Source: Paragonimus skrjabini miyazakii
Taxonomy: Eukaryota; Platyhelminthes; Trematoda; Plagiorchiida; Troglotrematidae
Length of the DNA stretch: 64,000 nt
Assembly (NCBI GenBank): GCA_014338405.1
Contig: JTDE01000993.1
Coordinates: 73,176 to 137,175 of the forward strand
Direction of reading: 5' to 3'
The notes under the pieces were generated by a model that made no database searches, was not told the DNA's origin, and was given only the letters and a program-made list of their open reading frames with translations. Both the position numbers and the translations under genes were made by a program. Of the stretch, positions 12,546-24,252 are shown in pieces. How positions within the stretch are numbered: the stretch's first letter is position 1; every line of letters begins with the position of its first letter.

Positions 12546-13996
12546 AATGACGCAATGATTGCTCATCTTTTGAGCCTATGTTGATTTCATGGCACAGAAC
12601 TTCAGGAACTTTATGATCTTGTCATTTTCAGTATACTTGCTGAAAGGCCAATTAACACTGTCCAGATGGCACTCCTGTTCAGGTCGGACCACTGTAGTAT
12701 ATCAAGAGAAGTAAAAATTCACTCTGAGTTTCAAGTAGACTACCGTTTACCGTGCAAAGGTTCTTCTAATCATATTCGTTGGTTCGTTTTTAGTCTAACT
12801 GTTCAACGAGTTATAGTTATAGCTCATATAGTTATAGTTATAGTTATAGCTCATGGGCACACCGAAAAATGTTCCTGTCAGTCCTCACACTGAAACTATT
12901 TGCAAAAGTCGATTCGTCTGTGGTGGCATTGTAAAACCTTAGTATGTGACTGCATACCTGATGCTAAGCAACAGTGTGATAAAAATGTTGTATTCCTGTC
13001 CGTTTGTTATACTCGATGTCATCAAATGTTTTTTGTGTGTGCAACGTTCACATGACTGTCGGTTACTCCGTGTCTGTTTATCTTGAAAGTAAGCTTTTAC
13101 TGGTCATACACACAGTTCAATTCACAAATCAGACATTTAAATCTCGATCGAAGCTGAACAATAGAAAACTCAAGACTACTGTTACGAACCTCTCGACCAG
13201 CAAATAGACGGTTATGATTTAATGCTTGGATGTAATAAACTAGCTACTCATCAGTTCGAGATCCAGTGAGTTATAATCTGCAAAAAAAAATATGCGTAAA
13301 ACACAAGGACAGAATTACAACTAGTGGCAGAAATTAGATCAGAAATAATTGAAACCCTAACATTAATTTTTATTCTATATGAATCAATCAAAATACGTGA
13401 TTGTAAAAGTTTTACTCAGACCGGAGTGACGTGTGTAGCTGAAGAAATATATAATAACAGAAACTGAAACCATGGAATTCATATATATATTATTCTTTTT
13501 ATACTTCGAGTACTCCCACAGTACATCAATAATTCCATCGAATTTACGATATCTCATCACATTCTAAGTAGGTTTTCATTGTTATCTGGTATTACACTTT
13601 CTTTGTATGTACTTTTATTTACCCAATGACGAACCCTCTATATTATGATAGAGTTTTGCAAGAAACTATATGAAAGGTCATCGTAGGTTAAATCACTTTT
13701 TCGATTAAGAGTACATGACGACGATGTTAATTGCTGTATAAGGATTGCATTAAAGAAAATTGAAATTGTTCCCTAAGGTGAACGACGCTGCTGTCTAGTA
13801 GACTCGCGTTTCAATACGATTGAAGTGAATATCAACTCATTTCAATCTATCAGAGGAAAATATTAATGAGCCAACAAGTTCTCAAGGATAATGATGAGAG
13901 ACTGTAAATTGTTACTAAACCTTAGTTCGTTTAAAACGAAAGACAGTGCCAATACGTTATCCAGTATATTGAGTAACCCCATTTGGTTGACGGCAT
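12546..13996. other. Intergenic DNA with one hexamer repeat
   Basis: No gene recognised. The frame at 12666-12893 runs through the hexamer tract and is not credible as a gene. Confidence 0.5.
12809..12853 (+). repeat. TAGTTA hexamer tandem repeat
   Basis: Units of AGTTAT in two runs, each closed by AGCTCAT, giving a higher-order near-duplication of about 21-24 bases. Confidence 0.9.
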
Positions 13997-14215
13997 GAAT
14001 ACGATAATTCACTGGTGTCTAGCGTGAGGTCAGTGAAGCACGGCTGTCTCAGGGAACCATGGCCGGAGTTCGAATCTTCCTAATGATAAGGATATGCATC
14101 ATTGGCATGCTATAAGAAAAGTGAACTTCGAGTAGAATAATCCTTTTCGAAAGAGGTTGACTGACAAGTTTATAGGAATGTGACAGCTGCGATCAGTTGT
14201 GAGCAACGCTCAGCT
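13997..14215 (+). mobile_element. SINE-1 copy C
   Basis: Nearly full length. Order: head ATACGATAATTCA (13999), AGCGTGAGGTCAGTG with the A-box region, B box GGAGTTCGAATCTTCC (14065), GATAAGGATATGCATC, a decayed ribozyme segment (no CTGANGA left), CTTTTCGAAAGAGGTTGACT (14142), AGGAATGTGACAGCTGCGAT and CAGTTGTGAGCAACG tail. The Pol III boxes are better kept than the ribozyme. Confidence 0.85.
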
Positions 14216-16217
14216 TATAGAAAAGTAGCCGTTAACATTGCAGGAGTTTGTATAAAGTTATCAGACACGTACAAAACAATTTTGTTGTATGACGAAACAT
14301 TTTACCAAGTAAAATTTTGGTTATACAAAAAGCAGTAGAGCTGTCATGTCTTAACGAAAACCCGAAATGGTAGATATACAGACACTGTAATTAGATAGTT
14401 CGAATTGATCTTTAGAACATAGTTTTCTCTTTGTAGGAAAAAGTTGTATTAATGGCGACGGATTCATCAAATGAATCAAATTGTCATTAATACAAGTATA
14501 TATGAGCATATGCACGCATTATCTGTTTTTGTCACTCGTTATCCCAGGCACATATTCACTCAGTAACTCTGAAAACCTGTCAACTTTTGCGTTAGCAGAA
14601 GCTGTCATTCAGCATTTTTACTTGTCACGAAGTCCTAACCAACCCATAGGGATAGTAGCAGAAACAGTAACCATAGTCGATTCGATGTACATATGTAGGC
14701 AACCGGTAAACAAATGATTCGTCTGTCAAATATTCACCCCATTACTCATTCTCATCTCTGTTTCTACAACCCCCTATCATCTGATTGATGAGAATTCGAA
14801 TGGCGCTGAGTTTGTTACAGAGTCAGAGATGAATGTCCGACTTGACGGATGGCGTGAACACTGGTAGAATTCAGCAAATGCCATGGAGATGACAATCCAT
14901 TCATCCATCAGGCACGCATTCCTACATTAGATGTTCAGTGGAATATCTGATTTTAATGAATTATGGTCACAGTAAAAAATAACTAAAACACAATTGAAAA
15001 AAAGGATTTAGCTAAGCAGCTGTCTGCTTGGCTAAATTCATTTTTAATTTTGAAACGTTTACAAATATATCATTGCTCGACAAGCAAACAACCAGCTTTT
15101 AAATCGTAAAAGATCTACGCTATAGAGAACATGATGCGAGTGATGCGCTTTTTATGCCGTTTCTATCCACCGAGCAGCCGATCGCGTTCTATGGTTATTT
15201 CTAACTGCAGATTCGTAGTATCAGAAATTTGATGTGAATCATCTGCTATGATTAGGTTGTTCTGAAAACCAGTTTGCTTACGTTTGCAGCTGATCTGATC
15301 TCTCCCAAAATTTTCTGTGGACTATCAATGTAGCACCGATGGGCATAAGATAACGACTTGGAACCTATTCTCATGATCCTTGTCACACCCATAAAACAAC
15401 GTAATTGTGCAACCCACTAAAAATGAGCTTTTTAAACAATACCTATATACATATACAAAACATTGGTGAACCTGAAACACCCTATGGAAACACAGGCAGT
15501 ACATGAGATACCGCAAGTAAACCGATGAAACACAGGCAACATAAGTGGACTGTAAAATGCAAGATTGTTGTCTAAATGATAGTGAAGGGAACGATTGTCA
15601 TAATAGCCTCCTTCCGTGTATGTGTTCTGATCTTTTCTGCTACAATCACCTGGTGATCAGACTATTGTGTTGTTTTCATCCGGCGAGCCATGTTAACTAG
15701 GACTTCGTTCTTTGCAGGTTCAAGCCTGTCAAACAGACCAAAGAGGAATAGCAAGACAAAAGCACCTAAACTCGTAAGTCTTTACGCTGCATTACAGATT
15801 GCTTAGGTGTTTGAATGGTGAGACGTAAACCTATGAACATACACCAGTAATGGGTTGAGAGTTTGAGTAATGCGATCTTCAGCATAAAGAAGGGGGAGTT
15901 AGTAAGTGTACCCTCAAACGAGAACAGACCAATCGCCCAACAGCTGACCGTGACCGCCAATGTATTATCTTGCACAGTCGAAAAACCCACACATATCCAC
16001 GGAAGTCCGATGTAGCGTACAGTATATCTGATGAATGCAGCAGTAATCGGAATGAGTCGTCAACGTCTTAATCACTGAGCACACGACTGGATTAACCCCC
16101 AGTGCCATGTGAGTCAGGCTGTTGGATCATCAGTTCCGGGCAGAGTTCTTCAAAAGCCTCCACAGTTTGTTGTCAGTCAGATCAAGGTTTTGAATCAGAT
16201 ACTCAATCTGAGGTCCT
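14216..16217. other. Intergenic DNA with one strong hairpin
   Basis: No gene recognised; the hairpin at 15006-15037 is annotated separately. Short minus-strand frames at 15325-15516 and 15766-15990 show no motif. Confidence 0.5.
15006..15037. other. Strong hairpin, 14-bp arms, 4-base loop
   Basis: ATTTAGCTAAGCAG, loop CTGT, CTGCTTGGCTAAAT: 13 of 14 positions pair perfectly and the last is G-T. The flanks extend the symmetry imperfectly (an A-run on the left, a T-run on the right, about 14988-15055). In RNA this is a stem of some 25-30 pairs with a few mismatches. It could be a microRNA-like precursor, the centre of a small inverted-repeat element, or neutral. Confidence 0.7.
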
Positions 16218-17060
16218 AAATGTCAATCTGAGAGTTGTGCGTGGACGTAAGATGTCGTTCGTTGGGACATAGAATATGTGCATACTGTTGGATCGATACA
16301 GCAGCACAGTAATGCCGGAATGCCGCACCGCACTGATCGGGATAAAACTGGACCGCTACAGCCTCGATGTCACAACCATGAGTGAGACAGGGTTTGCAGA
16401 CCAAGATAAGCTATGAGAAACAGGTACTGAGTGAATGTTCAACTGGATAGGTTAGCTGGCAGACGGTGCTCGGGAACACGGTTTCCGTTTCGCGGACTTT
16501 GACCGCACCAGTTCATTGATGATAGACGAACCGCAGTGCATCAGGCCTCGAATCAAGTTTATGCACATTCAACTCGATCCAGATAAGTCTTCCGTATGTC
16601 TCAGTGTTTATGATCTAAGTGTGTATTACGTCGGTGACGAATTTTTATGGTCGCTTGTCCGCCACAATCCGGTGTGCACCGATGAGTGGTCGACTGTTTA
16701 TTCTGGATGAATTCAACGCATGAATTGGGCGCAATTCAGTAGCTTGCTTGGGGGACCTCGGAGCCTACGGCATTTGTACAGTGAACGAGAACGGTGGTCG
16801 TCTGCTCCAAATGTGTGCTATTCGCGTGTTGGATAGCAAAACACGTGATTCCAGCTAGACACAAATGGTATCACGAAGTCGTCTCACTTACGAAGTGGTC
16901 ATCACCACCTGCTTGGTTACATGACCGTGAGACAGCGTGACTTGAGTGATGTTCAGGACTGAAAAGAACACTGATCATAGGTCGGTCAAATTGTTTATTC
17001 ATGTTCCCAGGCCCGTTCATTGTAGGTCTTCCGAATAGCGGCAGAAATGGAATATAAACG
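16218..17060 (+). pseudogene. LINE endonuclease domain remnant
   Basis: Reading plus-strand frames piecewise gives, in order, a VGT-stop-N motif corresponding to the usual GTWNVR start of the endonuclease (near 16250), a TALI..LDRYSLDV..MSET block (near 16325-16385, the conserved Ser-Glu-Thr of the active-site region), and VNENGGRLLQMCAI (16780-16825, normally NENG-RLL-FC). Several in-frame stops are present. In intact elements this enzyme nicks target DNA to prime reverse transcription. This copy is dead. Confidence 0.85.
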
Positions 17061-17639
17061 ATTGGAGAACTCAAAACGAAAACTAATTTTCAGTATGCAA
17101 TTGCTGTTCGTCTGTAAGACAGTCCATATCTGTTACTCCTGAATGTGTGTTGGAGCATATCAAGGAACGGATCATGACATCAGTCATCGAGACGATAGAT
17201 ATTGAGTGTCAGAAACGTCCGGACTGGTTCGACGAAGACAGTGCAGTTATATCGAGCCTGATACGAGTGGAGGAAGGAGCGTATTGTTGCTTCCACAATG
17301 GATTCGGATAATGAAGCTAGAAGCGTCGACTCGCCGAACGGCTTCGCGGAATCAAGGGAAAGTCTTGTAAAAAAGCAGAGTGAGTTGGTGTAGGGCTATG
17401 CTGATCGCCGACAACACAGCTGAGTTCTACCATTTGCTGAAGGCGATGTCTGGTCCATCCGATCAGTCTGTTACCGCACTGATTTAGAAGAACTGTGGCG
17501 TTTTTTACACTCAACTGGGGGACGTATTCAAAGCCTTTCGTAGGAATTTTGGCAGCCTGGTAAACCGTCCTGCCACAATGGCTTGAGTGACTGTGACTAG
17601 TTTGCCACAAGATGATGTCAATATTTCACCTTCTCCTTC
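17061..17639 (+). pseudogene. LINE linker between endonuclease and RT
   Basis: Contains a RPDWFDEDSAVISSLI block (17216-17262) and, downstream in other frames, the YAD-type and FYHLL-KAMSGPSDQ blocks usual just before the LINE reverse transcriptase. At least two frameshifts and several stops. An antisense frame at 17317-17610 is a shadow of this region. Confidence 0.75.
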
Positions 17640-18263
17640 CTCCAGATTTAGCAGGGTTGCAGAGAGTTATTAAGCAGCTGCGAAACGGGGAGGTTGTAGG
17701 TGAGAATGGATTGCCAGCGGAACTTCTGAAGAATAGTAGATCGACCTGCTAACGTACTTTGCTCCGTTTAGTTCACTCCATTTGGGAACATGACGTATTT
17801 CCTCATGAGTTCAAGGACGTCCTGATCGTATCATTGTTTAAATGGATGGGTAGCCACCAGACCACAGACAATTATCAGAGGATTACTCTGCTCAGATGTG
17901 CTGGAGAGAATTTGTTAACGGTTTCGCTGCACCTACTCAATGTGGGAGCTTTGGAATCCAATTTTTTGTAAGAAGTAGTGTGGATTTCTGGAATGTCGTG
18001 GTAAGACTGTCATGATGTTTGCTGTTCGACAGATTCAGGAGAAGTGCTGTGAACACACCCAGCTACTGTGTGCTATCCTTGTGTATTTTACTGAAGCGTT
18101 TGATTCTGTGAATCGTGCGACATTGTGGACTGTACTTAATACGGTTCAATGTTCACATGAGGTTATCAGTTTAATTAGACTGCTGTGTGTGGGCAAAGAC
18201 GTCGTAGGTTTCCGTGTGTCACCGACGTCAGACTGTTTTGTGTTAGTATGTGATGTGTGTTAA
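17640..18263 (+). pseudogene. LINE reverse transcriptase, N-terminal part
   Basis: RT fingers and start of palm: an IKQLRNGE-V-GENGLPAELLK block (17665-17735, normally KAPG-DG-PAE), then FPHEFKDVLIVSLFKWMG (17794-17850) and a NYQRITLL block (17871-17895), then FAVRQIQEKC (18015-18045) and motif A as FTEAFDSVNRATLW (18088-18128). The first catalytic Asp of motif A (normally F-D before the AFD) appears replaced by Tyr. The palm C motif (YADD) and everything beyond are missing. Confidence 0.88.
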
Positions 18264-19570
18264 CATAAAAGCATAAGACGACAACGACTACAGAGGCATG
18301 ATGGATCGTTAAACACGTAGTGGGTCACACCATGTGTTCTGCACAAATTGTTAAATGACTAGTTGACCGCAGACATTTTATTCTCTTTTTTATTGAGTAA
18401 GAATGGATAAAGTCTAACCTGGTGCTTCAGTGACGGTAGATCGAGTTTGTGTACGTAATATTCTCAAACTTATGTGCCAGGTAAACTTTTTAATGCGTGT
18501 CTCTCTCATTCCATAAACATCGAGTGATTTCTGTGGGATCACTTTGGGCACCAATATGATATGGTCATCTCATAGTATTTGTGTATCCACGAACGTCGTT
18601 TTATATCCAGCGCTTAAAGTCTATCTACATTCTATACGATTTTGTTAGTCGGTTTGTCAAGGTCTGTGCGCTCTTCATTTAATGCATTGTCCACCATTTT
18701 TCTACTGTTTGTTATCGAGGGAAACTGTACTCTTCACCAGATCAATAAAACATTCATTTACAGTGGTGTTTACCAAAAACACGTCGTTAACTAGTGTTTT
18801 TTTGTCATTTCATAACGTGTGAACATTTTTTCAGCAAAAATCTCATCGGACACAATCCACTTCCTGTATTCGAATCTCTCTAAACGTACTTCTAAATTGT
18901 ACGCTGGTCCAAACACTTATTTTCACACACTGGGTCTTACTAATCTCTCTTTTTTTATTTAGCTCGATTTATACACAGGCTAAACCTTCTTATAGTTGAA
19001 TTTACCGTAAAAATGAATCAGTACATTTCCTCAAAACTTTTACCAATTGTGGGCCGTCATTTACTTTTTCACGAGGTTCGTGATGATGATTCTCAACGTG
19101 CTAGGTTTCAGACGCATTCAATTAATGTGTGTATGTATTAAACTGAAAATTCACCTATCGGGTTGCGTAAAGCTGATCATTCTCTTGACTTCACTTGACT
19201 AAGCGGGTAAGCACGGATGAATACTAGGCAGGGGTACCCAAGCTGATTACCAGCTGCGATATTCCTGATTCCACTCAAGGTTTTCTCTACTGCTCCGTGA
19301 GAGTATCCAGCCTGCACGTGACTGAGTTTATGGTGTAGCTGTTAACTCCTGGTGTTATAACTAGTGAAAATTCAGCTGGCTGCAAGTTGGCGTGTGCTCT
19401 TGACGTTTAATGCTCAGGGTAATCAGGTGGGACAAAGCCCAACTATCACCTAGACCCCAAGCTTCATACTGTCATTTGATTGGGTGTTGAATACAATCTT
19501 TCTGTGATTGTTTATGTGTGCGTAAGTGTACTTGCATGTTGACACGATGATGAGATCACAGGGTGCGATA
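18264..19570. other. Intergenic DNA
   Basis: AT-rich, no gene or recurring repeat recognised. Confidence 0.5.
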
Positions 19571-20250
19571 ACGTCAAACCCCTGGTCTAACCAACATGCA
19601 TACTACCGTCCAATCATTGACACTGTACGTTCCGGTGCGCACGTGCGCTACATGCAAGCAGCAGATTTGTGGATGCACACGCGCACGCACGCCTCCGTTC
19701 GCGAAATCAAACACGCGTTCGCATTCCCGTGCTCGCGCGTACGATAGGTGTGCGTCTGTCAAACATTAACACATAACTCCCGGGCTGCAGCAATCGAACG
19801 GGAACGAGATTTTGATGCCGATAGCGCATAGCCGTGTCTACGCGGGAGAGCGAGGTTGAGGGTAGGTTACAGGGACCAGAGACGCATTTAGGTGGTGGTG
19901 TGGGTTAAACAACGGTCAGGTTGCTACTGCCATCTAATGCGATTGCAATCAAAGCACATCATCATCCTCCCACCACCACTGTCTTCTTTATCTGCCGTGT
20001 TCTTCTCTTGCTGATTTCCGCCCTCGTCTGCCTTCTCTCCTGGCTTTCTCCGTAGCCTTGCCTAGTTTTGGTATCCCGTACTAAGCGTACATACGTGTCG
20101 AAAGACATTTCTCCCGCCGTCGAGGCGAGTATGTCTCGTGCTCCTGTCCACACGTGATTGAGACAGGTGATGGTAACACGCCCATATGCCTCTTTCTCTA
20201 CTCCTACATATACACAACACCACACAAACGAACGTACGCACTATGGGATA
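19570..20250. other. CpG-rich island
   Basis: GC content and CG dinucleotide density are clearly above the surroundings, highest at about 19630-19745 with many CGCG, GCGC and ACGC runs, and again at 19990-20170. This could be a promoter or first-exon region, or a GC-rich repeat. No TATA box or start codon context stands out. Confidence 0.55.
19962..20225 (-). CDS. Doubtful ORF in the CpG-rich island
   Basis: An 87-residue minus-strand frame starting MWCCVYVGVEKEA with an Arg/Lys/Gln/Thr-rich C-terminal half. No motif. The basic composition follows from the local base composition, so the frame may be incidental. It is recorded because it lies within the most CpG-rich stretch. Confidence 0.15.
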   Translation of the reverse strand: MWCCVYVGVEKEAYGRVTITCLNHVWTGARDILASTAGEMSFDTYVRLVRDTKTRQGYGESQERRQTRAEISKRRTRQIKKTVVVGG

Positions 20251-23200
20251 ACGACTAGAGGGCCTGGCTGCACGAGTAATGCGTACTGGAACGGAGCCGT
20301 ACGTTATTTACGTGAAACCCAAATCGACAAAATTTAGCAGATAAATGGCGATTGACATGTCAATGAACTGACGACCCATTCAGTGGTGATTATTTCATAT
20401 TAAGGTGCAGACTGTCCGTTTGGGCGAACCACATGTGACCGTTTGTTTTACAACTGGACATAATCTAACCGCATAGAAATGTTACAGGAAATACAAGCGA
20501 AGGAAATCACCGCGCATTCGTGTAAAAAACACTATAAGCATTGTGTGAGGAAATCTCTTATGTCTTATGGAGCGACAGAATCATAGTGCAATCAATTAGC
20601 ATAATGAAACACAGATCCATACGTCATATACATTTTACCAACATGTTCCGCCCCCTAACTATTACGGGTTCATTTGAATTGCAGTTAGAAAATCTAAATC
20701 GCGATTAATGTTTACGTTACGCAAACTTAGCCTAAGGATTACGGGTTTCAAACTCGTGCAGTACAGTAGGTCTGTGGGAATTGTTGCCATAACGGTGAAC
20801 AGATCTTCATTACATTGAGGAGGATGAAAACTTCTTTTGCAAGCGCGACCACTCGATGAACCACAAACAATTTTGAATTCATTCTCATGCTCGTTTTCTG
20901 TCTAGTGAGTTTTTGTTATTGAGACTTGACATCACCATCATCATCATAATCACTTGTTCATGTTAGCGTGAATACATGCAGGCAGGTTATGTTGAGTTAT
21001 TACGTTGAGTAATCTGATCAGGATTAACGTTACTCGGTGGCGTTCACAAGGTAACACGGATAAGTAACTTGCGATTGCAATGTCGAATTGTTTTACTCAG
21101 CCTCTCTGGTTGTGTTTTAGTGAAGAATTAGCGCAATAGTTTGTGACATTTCATTGGTGTGCCAACAATGTCCGTTCCGCGGCTGATTCCCCTAATGAAA
21201 AATGGGTTTAGGAAAGCTTGCGTCTGTTAGCACTATCGATCTAGTGAGGTTGTGAATTTAACCTATTGAAACAACAAGACAATTTTGTGTTAGTCAGGAA
21301 ATGACCATATATATATCTGATTGCTAATCTTCCTATAAACTGCTCCTACTTCACAAAGACAATCGACATGTTCAATGGAAAACACAAAGAGCCCTTCCTT
21401 TAATGTCCATTTATTAGTTTCTGTTCCAAAAGGAGACCGATGTTCTAACTGACACAGATCCTGTCCAAATCGAATATGAAACTGCACTTCACTAAAGCAT
21501 CCTCACCATAACTTCGCACAGACCTCATATAGTAAAGACTATCTAAAAACTAGAATACCTACATAGACCGTTGATCAGGATTGAGACATAGAGAAGTTTG
21601 GGTGGATTTTCCACCACTCACTCGAGTGGCTGTACAGAATCCAAAGAAACATAAGGATCTGAGCGGTGAACGGGACAGGAATTGGTTACTTTTCTTCTCA
21701 TATTCACTGGTGCGTTCTACCATGGACATGGGCTAAGCAGCGACGATAGCTTATTGTGTTAACCTATTTTCCACACACTTTTACCGCTCTAGACCTCATT
21801 GTTCATATCAAACTGTCACGCAGGTAGTGTGGGTGTGACCAGGAAGGGAAAATGCGTGGATGTTACTATTTTAGCTCGACTATCATTCAGACCGAATCGA
21901 GGACTATTCACATCGTCGCACGCGATTCGTGACCGTTGCTTTGGGGCTAATCGGTTCACGCATACAATGTAGACTGGTCCTGTAGTCGACCGGTCCAATG
22001 AGGGAGGTTACTTTTTCATCTGCAGGGTGTGGCACGGTGGCAGAAGAAGTGACAGATGAATATTTGGGCGGTTTGTTAAACATGAAGCTGAATAGCTCTG
22101 GCCAATTTACTTTATTTGCACGAGTTTTACCTTACCAGCGTAGAGATTAGAGTGGATTAAGTTAGATTAGTATGTTTTAAATCAAGTGAACGTATTGGAC
22201 ACTTCGGGATCCCTTGTTAGTAGTCGAAATGTTTGCTAGCTGAATAGCACAAAACATAAGCTAAACCATTCAAATCGATCTGTAGTGCTTACGTTACCAA
22301 ATATAGTGGGAAGTATTAAAAGAAATTATCGGGTTTAACCCTATGGATTCTTATAGCTTTCGTGTATGCTAATCTAAACGGAAATCTGAATTTTGGCTGA
22401 TAGATTTTAACTCATATTCATTTGACAACCATATCTCGTTAGTTCCGTATTAAGAACAATGACTTCACGGTAGGTTTAAGTCTCCAAGATTGTTGGAGAC
22501 TTTTGTGTGTTATATTCACTACAGAGAAAACAACAAACTGTAGATATGTAACTAGTCTCATATACGGTAAGGTTAACTTTTTAGGTAAGTTCATTAAGAT
22601 ATACGGTAAAATTGTCTGAAATGCATTAATTGGAACGTCTAGAATTAGTTTGTATTTTTCTTATAGGCTTGTTCAACAAGTGTTTGTGAATGATTAAACA
22701 AATGACTAGAAAAACAAACAAAATAAAAAAAAATCAAAACAGTATTTTCATTCCACGAATATGTAAGGAAAGATAAGTGTTTATTTTTAAATGCTTTTCT
22801 ACGGCATCTAATGCTCAATAAATAATTGTACTATTGTCACAAACATGCAATTAATCCTTAACAGAGATTCAAAAATCAAATGAATATCTGGGATGCAATA
22901 AAGACTATGAAACTGAAATTTCGTGAACTTTATCTACTCACCTGTCAAAAGCGGTGGAGAATGTTCTACTTTAATCAGCATCTAGTTGATCGGTATTAAG
23001 AGTGAATCGAATAACATGTGTTTCAGGACTCACTGATGGAATACTTTTATGCTGTGTGACGAGAATACATCATCTGAATGGATGGGTTATACTAAGATAC
23101 TCTTAACATGACCTTGCAACACAGTTGTTTAGGTTTCGCCTAACGGGTTAGTTCGATGATTGGTGGCTAATGTATAGCTAGGGTGCACTGGGATCTTTGT

Positions 23201-24011
23201 ATCAAATCAACAGTATTATGTTTCAGAAATTTCTGTTGCCTATTACAGTGTCACAAATATGTGAAACTGCTAGCATTCAACATGACAGTTGACCAGTACA
23301 CACTATATGCGTAATGAGAACCGTTAATTTTTCGTGGGATTTAGGTTTTGGACTAACGTCTATATAGTTCAGATATGACCACATCTTGCAAACTTCTCTC
23401 ATCCGACAAGTATACAAAAATACGGAAGTATACATTTTAGAAGCCACCTACAACAATTCACTAAAACAAAACTTACAATCAATTGGTCACTTGTCTTAAA
23501 CTAACTCCGCTGATGTATCAAAGTTACGAAGGAAAACGATGTGAAAACAAGAAGGCTGTCTCAAAAGAGAAGTAAGTGTTATAAGGTGTACAAGTTTGGT
23601 GTATTTAATATTTTCCTTGAAAGTAAAAACATCACGGAACTATTGAGAAAACATCTTCTAAATGTGGAACGGAGTCGAGATTCTTTTCCTGTTAAGCAAC
23701 AGTGCGAAAATCAACCTGACTGTTCGTTAAATTCGGGGCGAACAACCGTAGTTTATAAAGCTTTTAATGAATAAGTGTAACACTAAACGGTTGTTGACTA
23801 AAATGTGTTCTACATTCGTCACACCCACTCTAAACAAATGAATACTGACACCCAATTTAGATCCAGCTCATACTATCCTAGCCGGCGCTTGAGTGTGGAC
23901 AGCAAAAAATGCCAAACGGTTTTGCAATCATCATTTTGTTTTTTTTTGTTTACTATCTTTTTAGTCTGAATCCTTGGTAGACTTTATCGCCGTTTGTCTC
24001 GACGCGTACGC
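20251..24011. other. Intergenic DNA
   Basis: No gene recognised. A small perfect hairpin (7-bp arms GTCTCCA/TGGAGAC, 7-base loop) lies at 22480-22500. A 77-residue plus frame at 23541-23774 starts at GTG and shows no motif. Confidence 0.5.
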
Positions 24012-24222
24012 CTTTGAGTTGAACATCACTCACATTTGATCACAGTCTTCGCATTCAGATAGACCTTCGAACCGGTCCCTTTCGAAAAGAAGCACTAGAC
24101 TCGAATTTCGTTCTCATTAAACCTCGTCACGTTCACGGCCACAGCCACACCTTCATAACGCAACCATGTTTCTCACTGCGCGAATAACCTCACATTAGGC
24201 ACGACCGAATTATCATATGTGA
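24012..24222 (-). mobile_element. SINE-1 copy D
   Basis: Nearly full-length minus-strand copy. From its 5' end (right): GATAATTCGGTCGTGCCTAA, CAGTGAGAAACATGGTTGCG head, GGCCGTGAACGTGACGAGG where the ribozyme core should be CTGACGA (here GTGACGA), GAGAACGAAATTCGAGTC, TAGTGCTTCTTTTCGAAAG, and the tail. The ribozyme core therefore carries a lost first C. Its 5' end is joined to a SINE-1 tail piece (24223-24252). Confidence 0.85.
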
Positions 24223-24252
24223 ACATCGTTTACGTTTGATCCCAGCTTTCGC
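24223..24252 (-). mobile_element. SINE-1 tail piece joined to copy D head
   Basis: On the minus strand GCGAAAGCTGGGATCAAA then CGATGTTCA matches the element's own tail and then switches at TTCA into the head of copy D. Normal heads have GAGCGTTCA at this place, so the join is at a shared TTCA. Confidence 0.6.

Larger units (their letters stand above)
16218..18263 (+). mobile_element. Non-LTR retrotransposon, decayed, 3'-truncated
   Basis: About 2 kb of one LINE on the plus strand, read across several frames and stops: an apurinic/apyrimidinic-type endonuclease, a linker, then the first part of a reverse transcriptase. The motif set resembles RTE/CR1-like elements of trematodes; I cannot place the clade securely. 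The element stops near 18263, before the catalytic YADD box, so it cannot move. It may be one source of the machinery that moved the SINEs, but no shared 3' tail with SINE-1 is visible because this copy lacks its 3' end. Confidence 0.85.

Noticed and set aside
17317..17610. 97-residue minus-strand frame
   Set aside because: Antisense to the LINE linker region.
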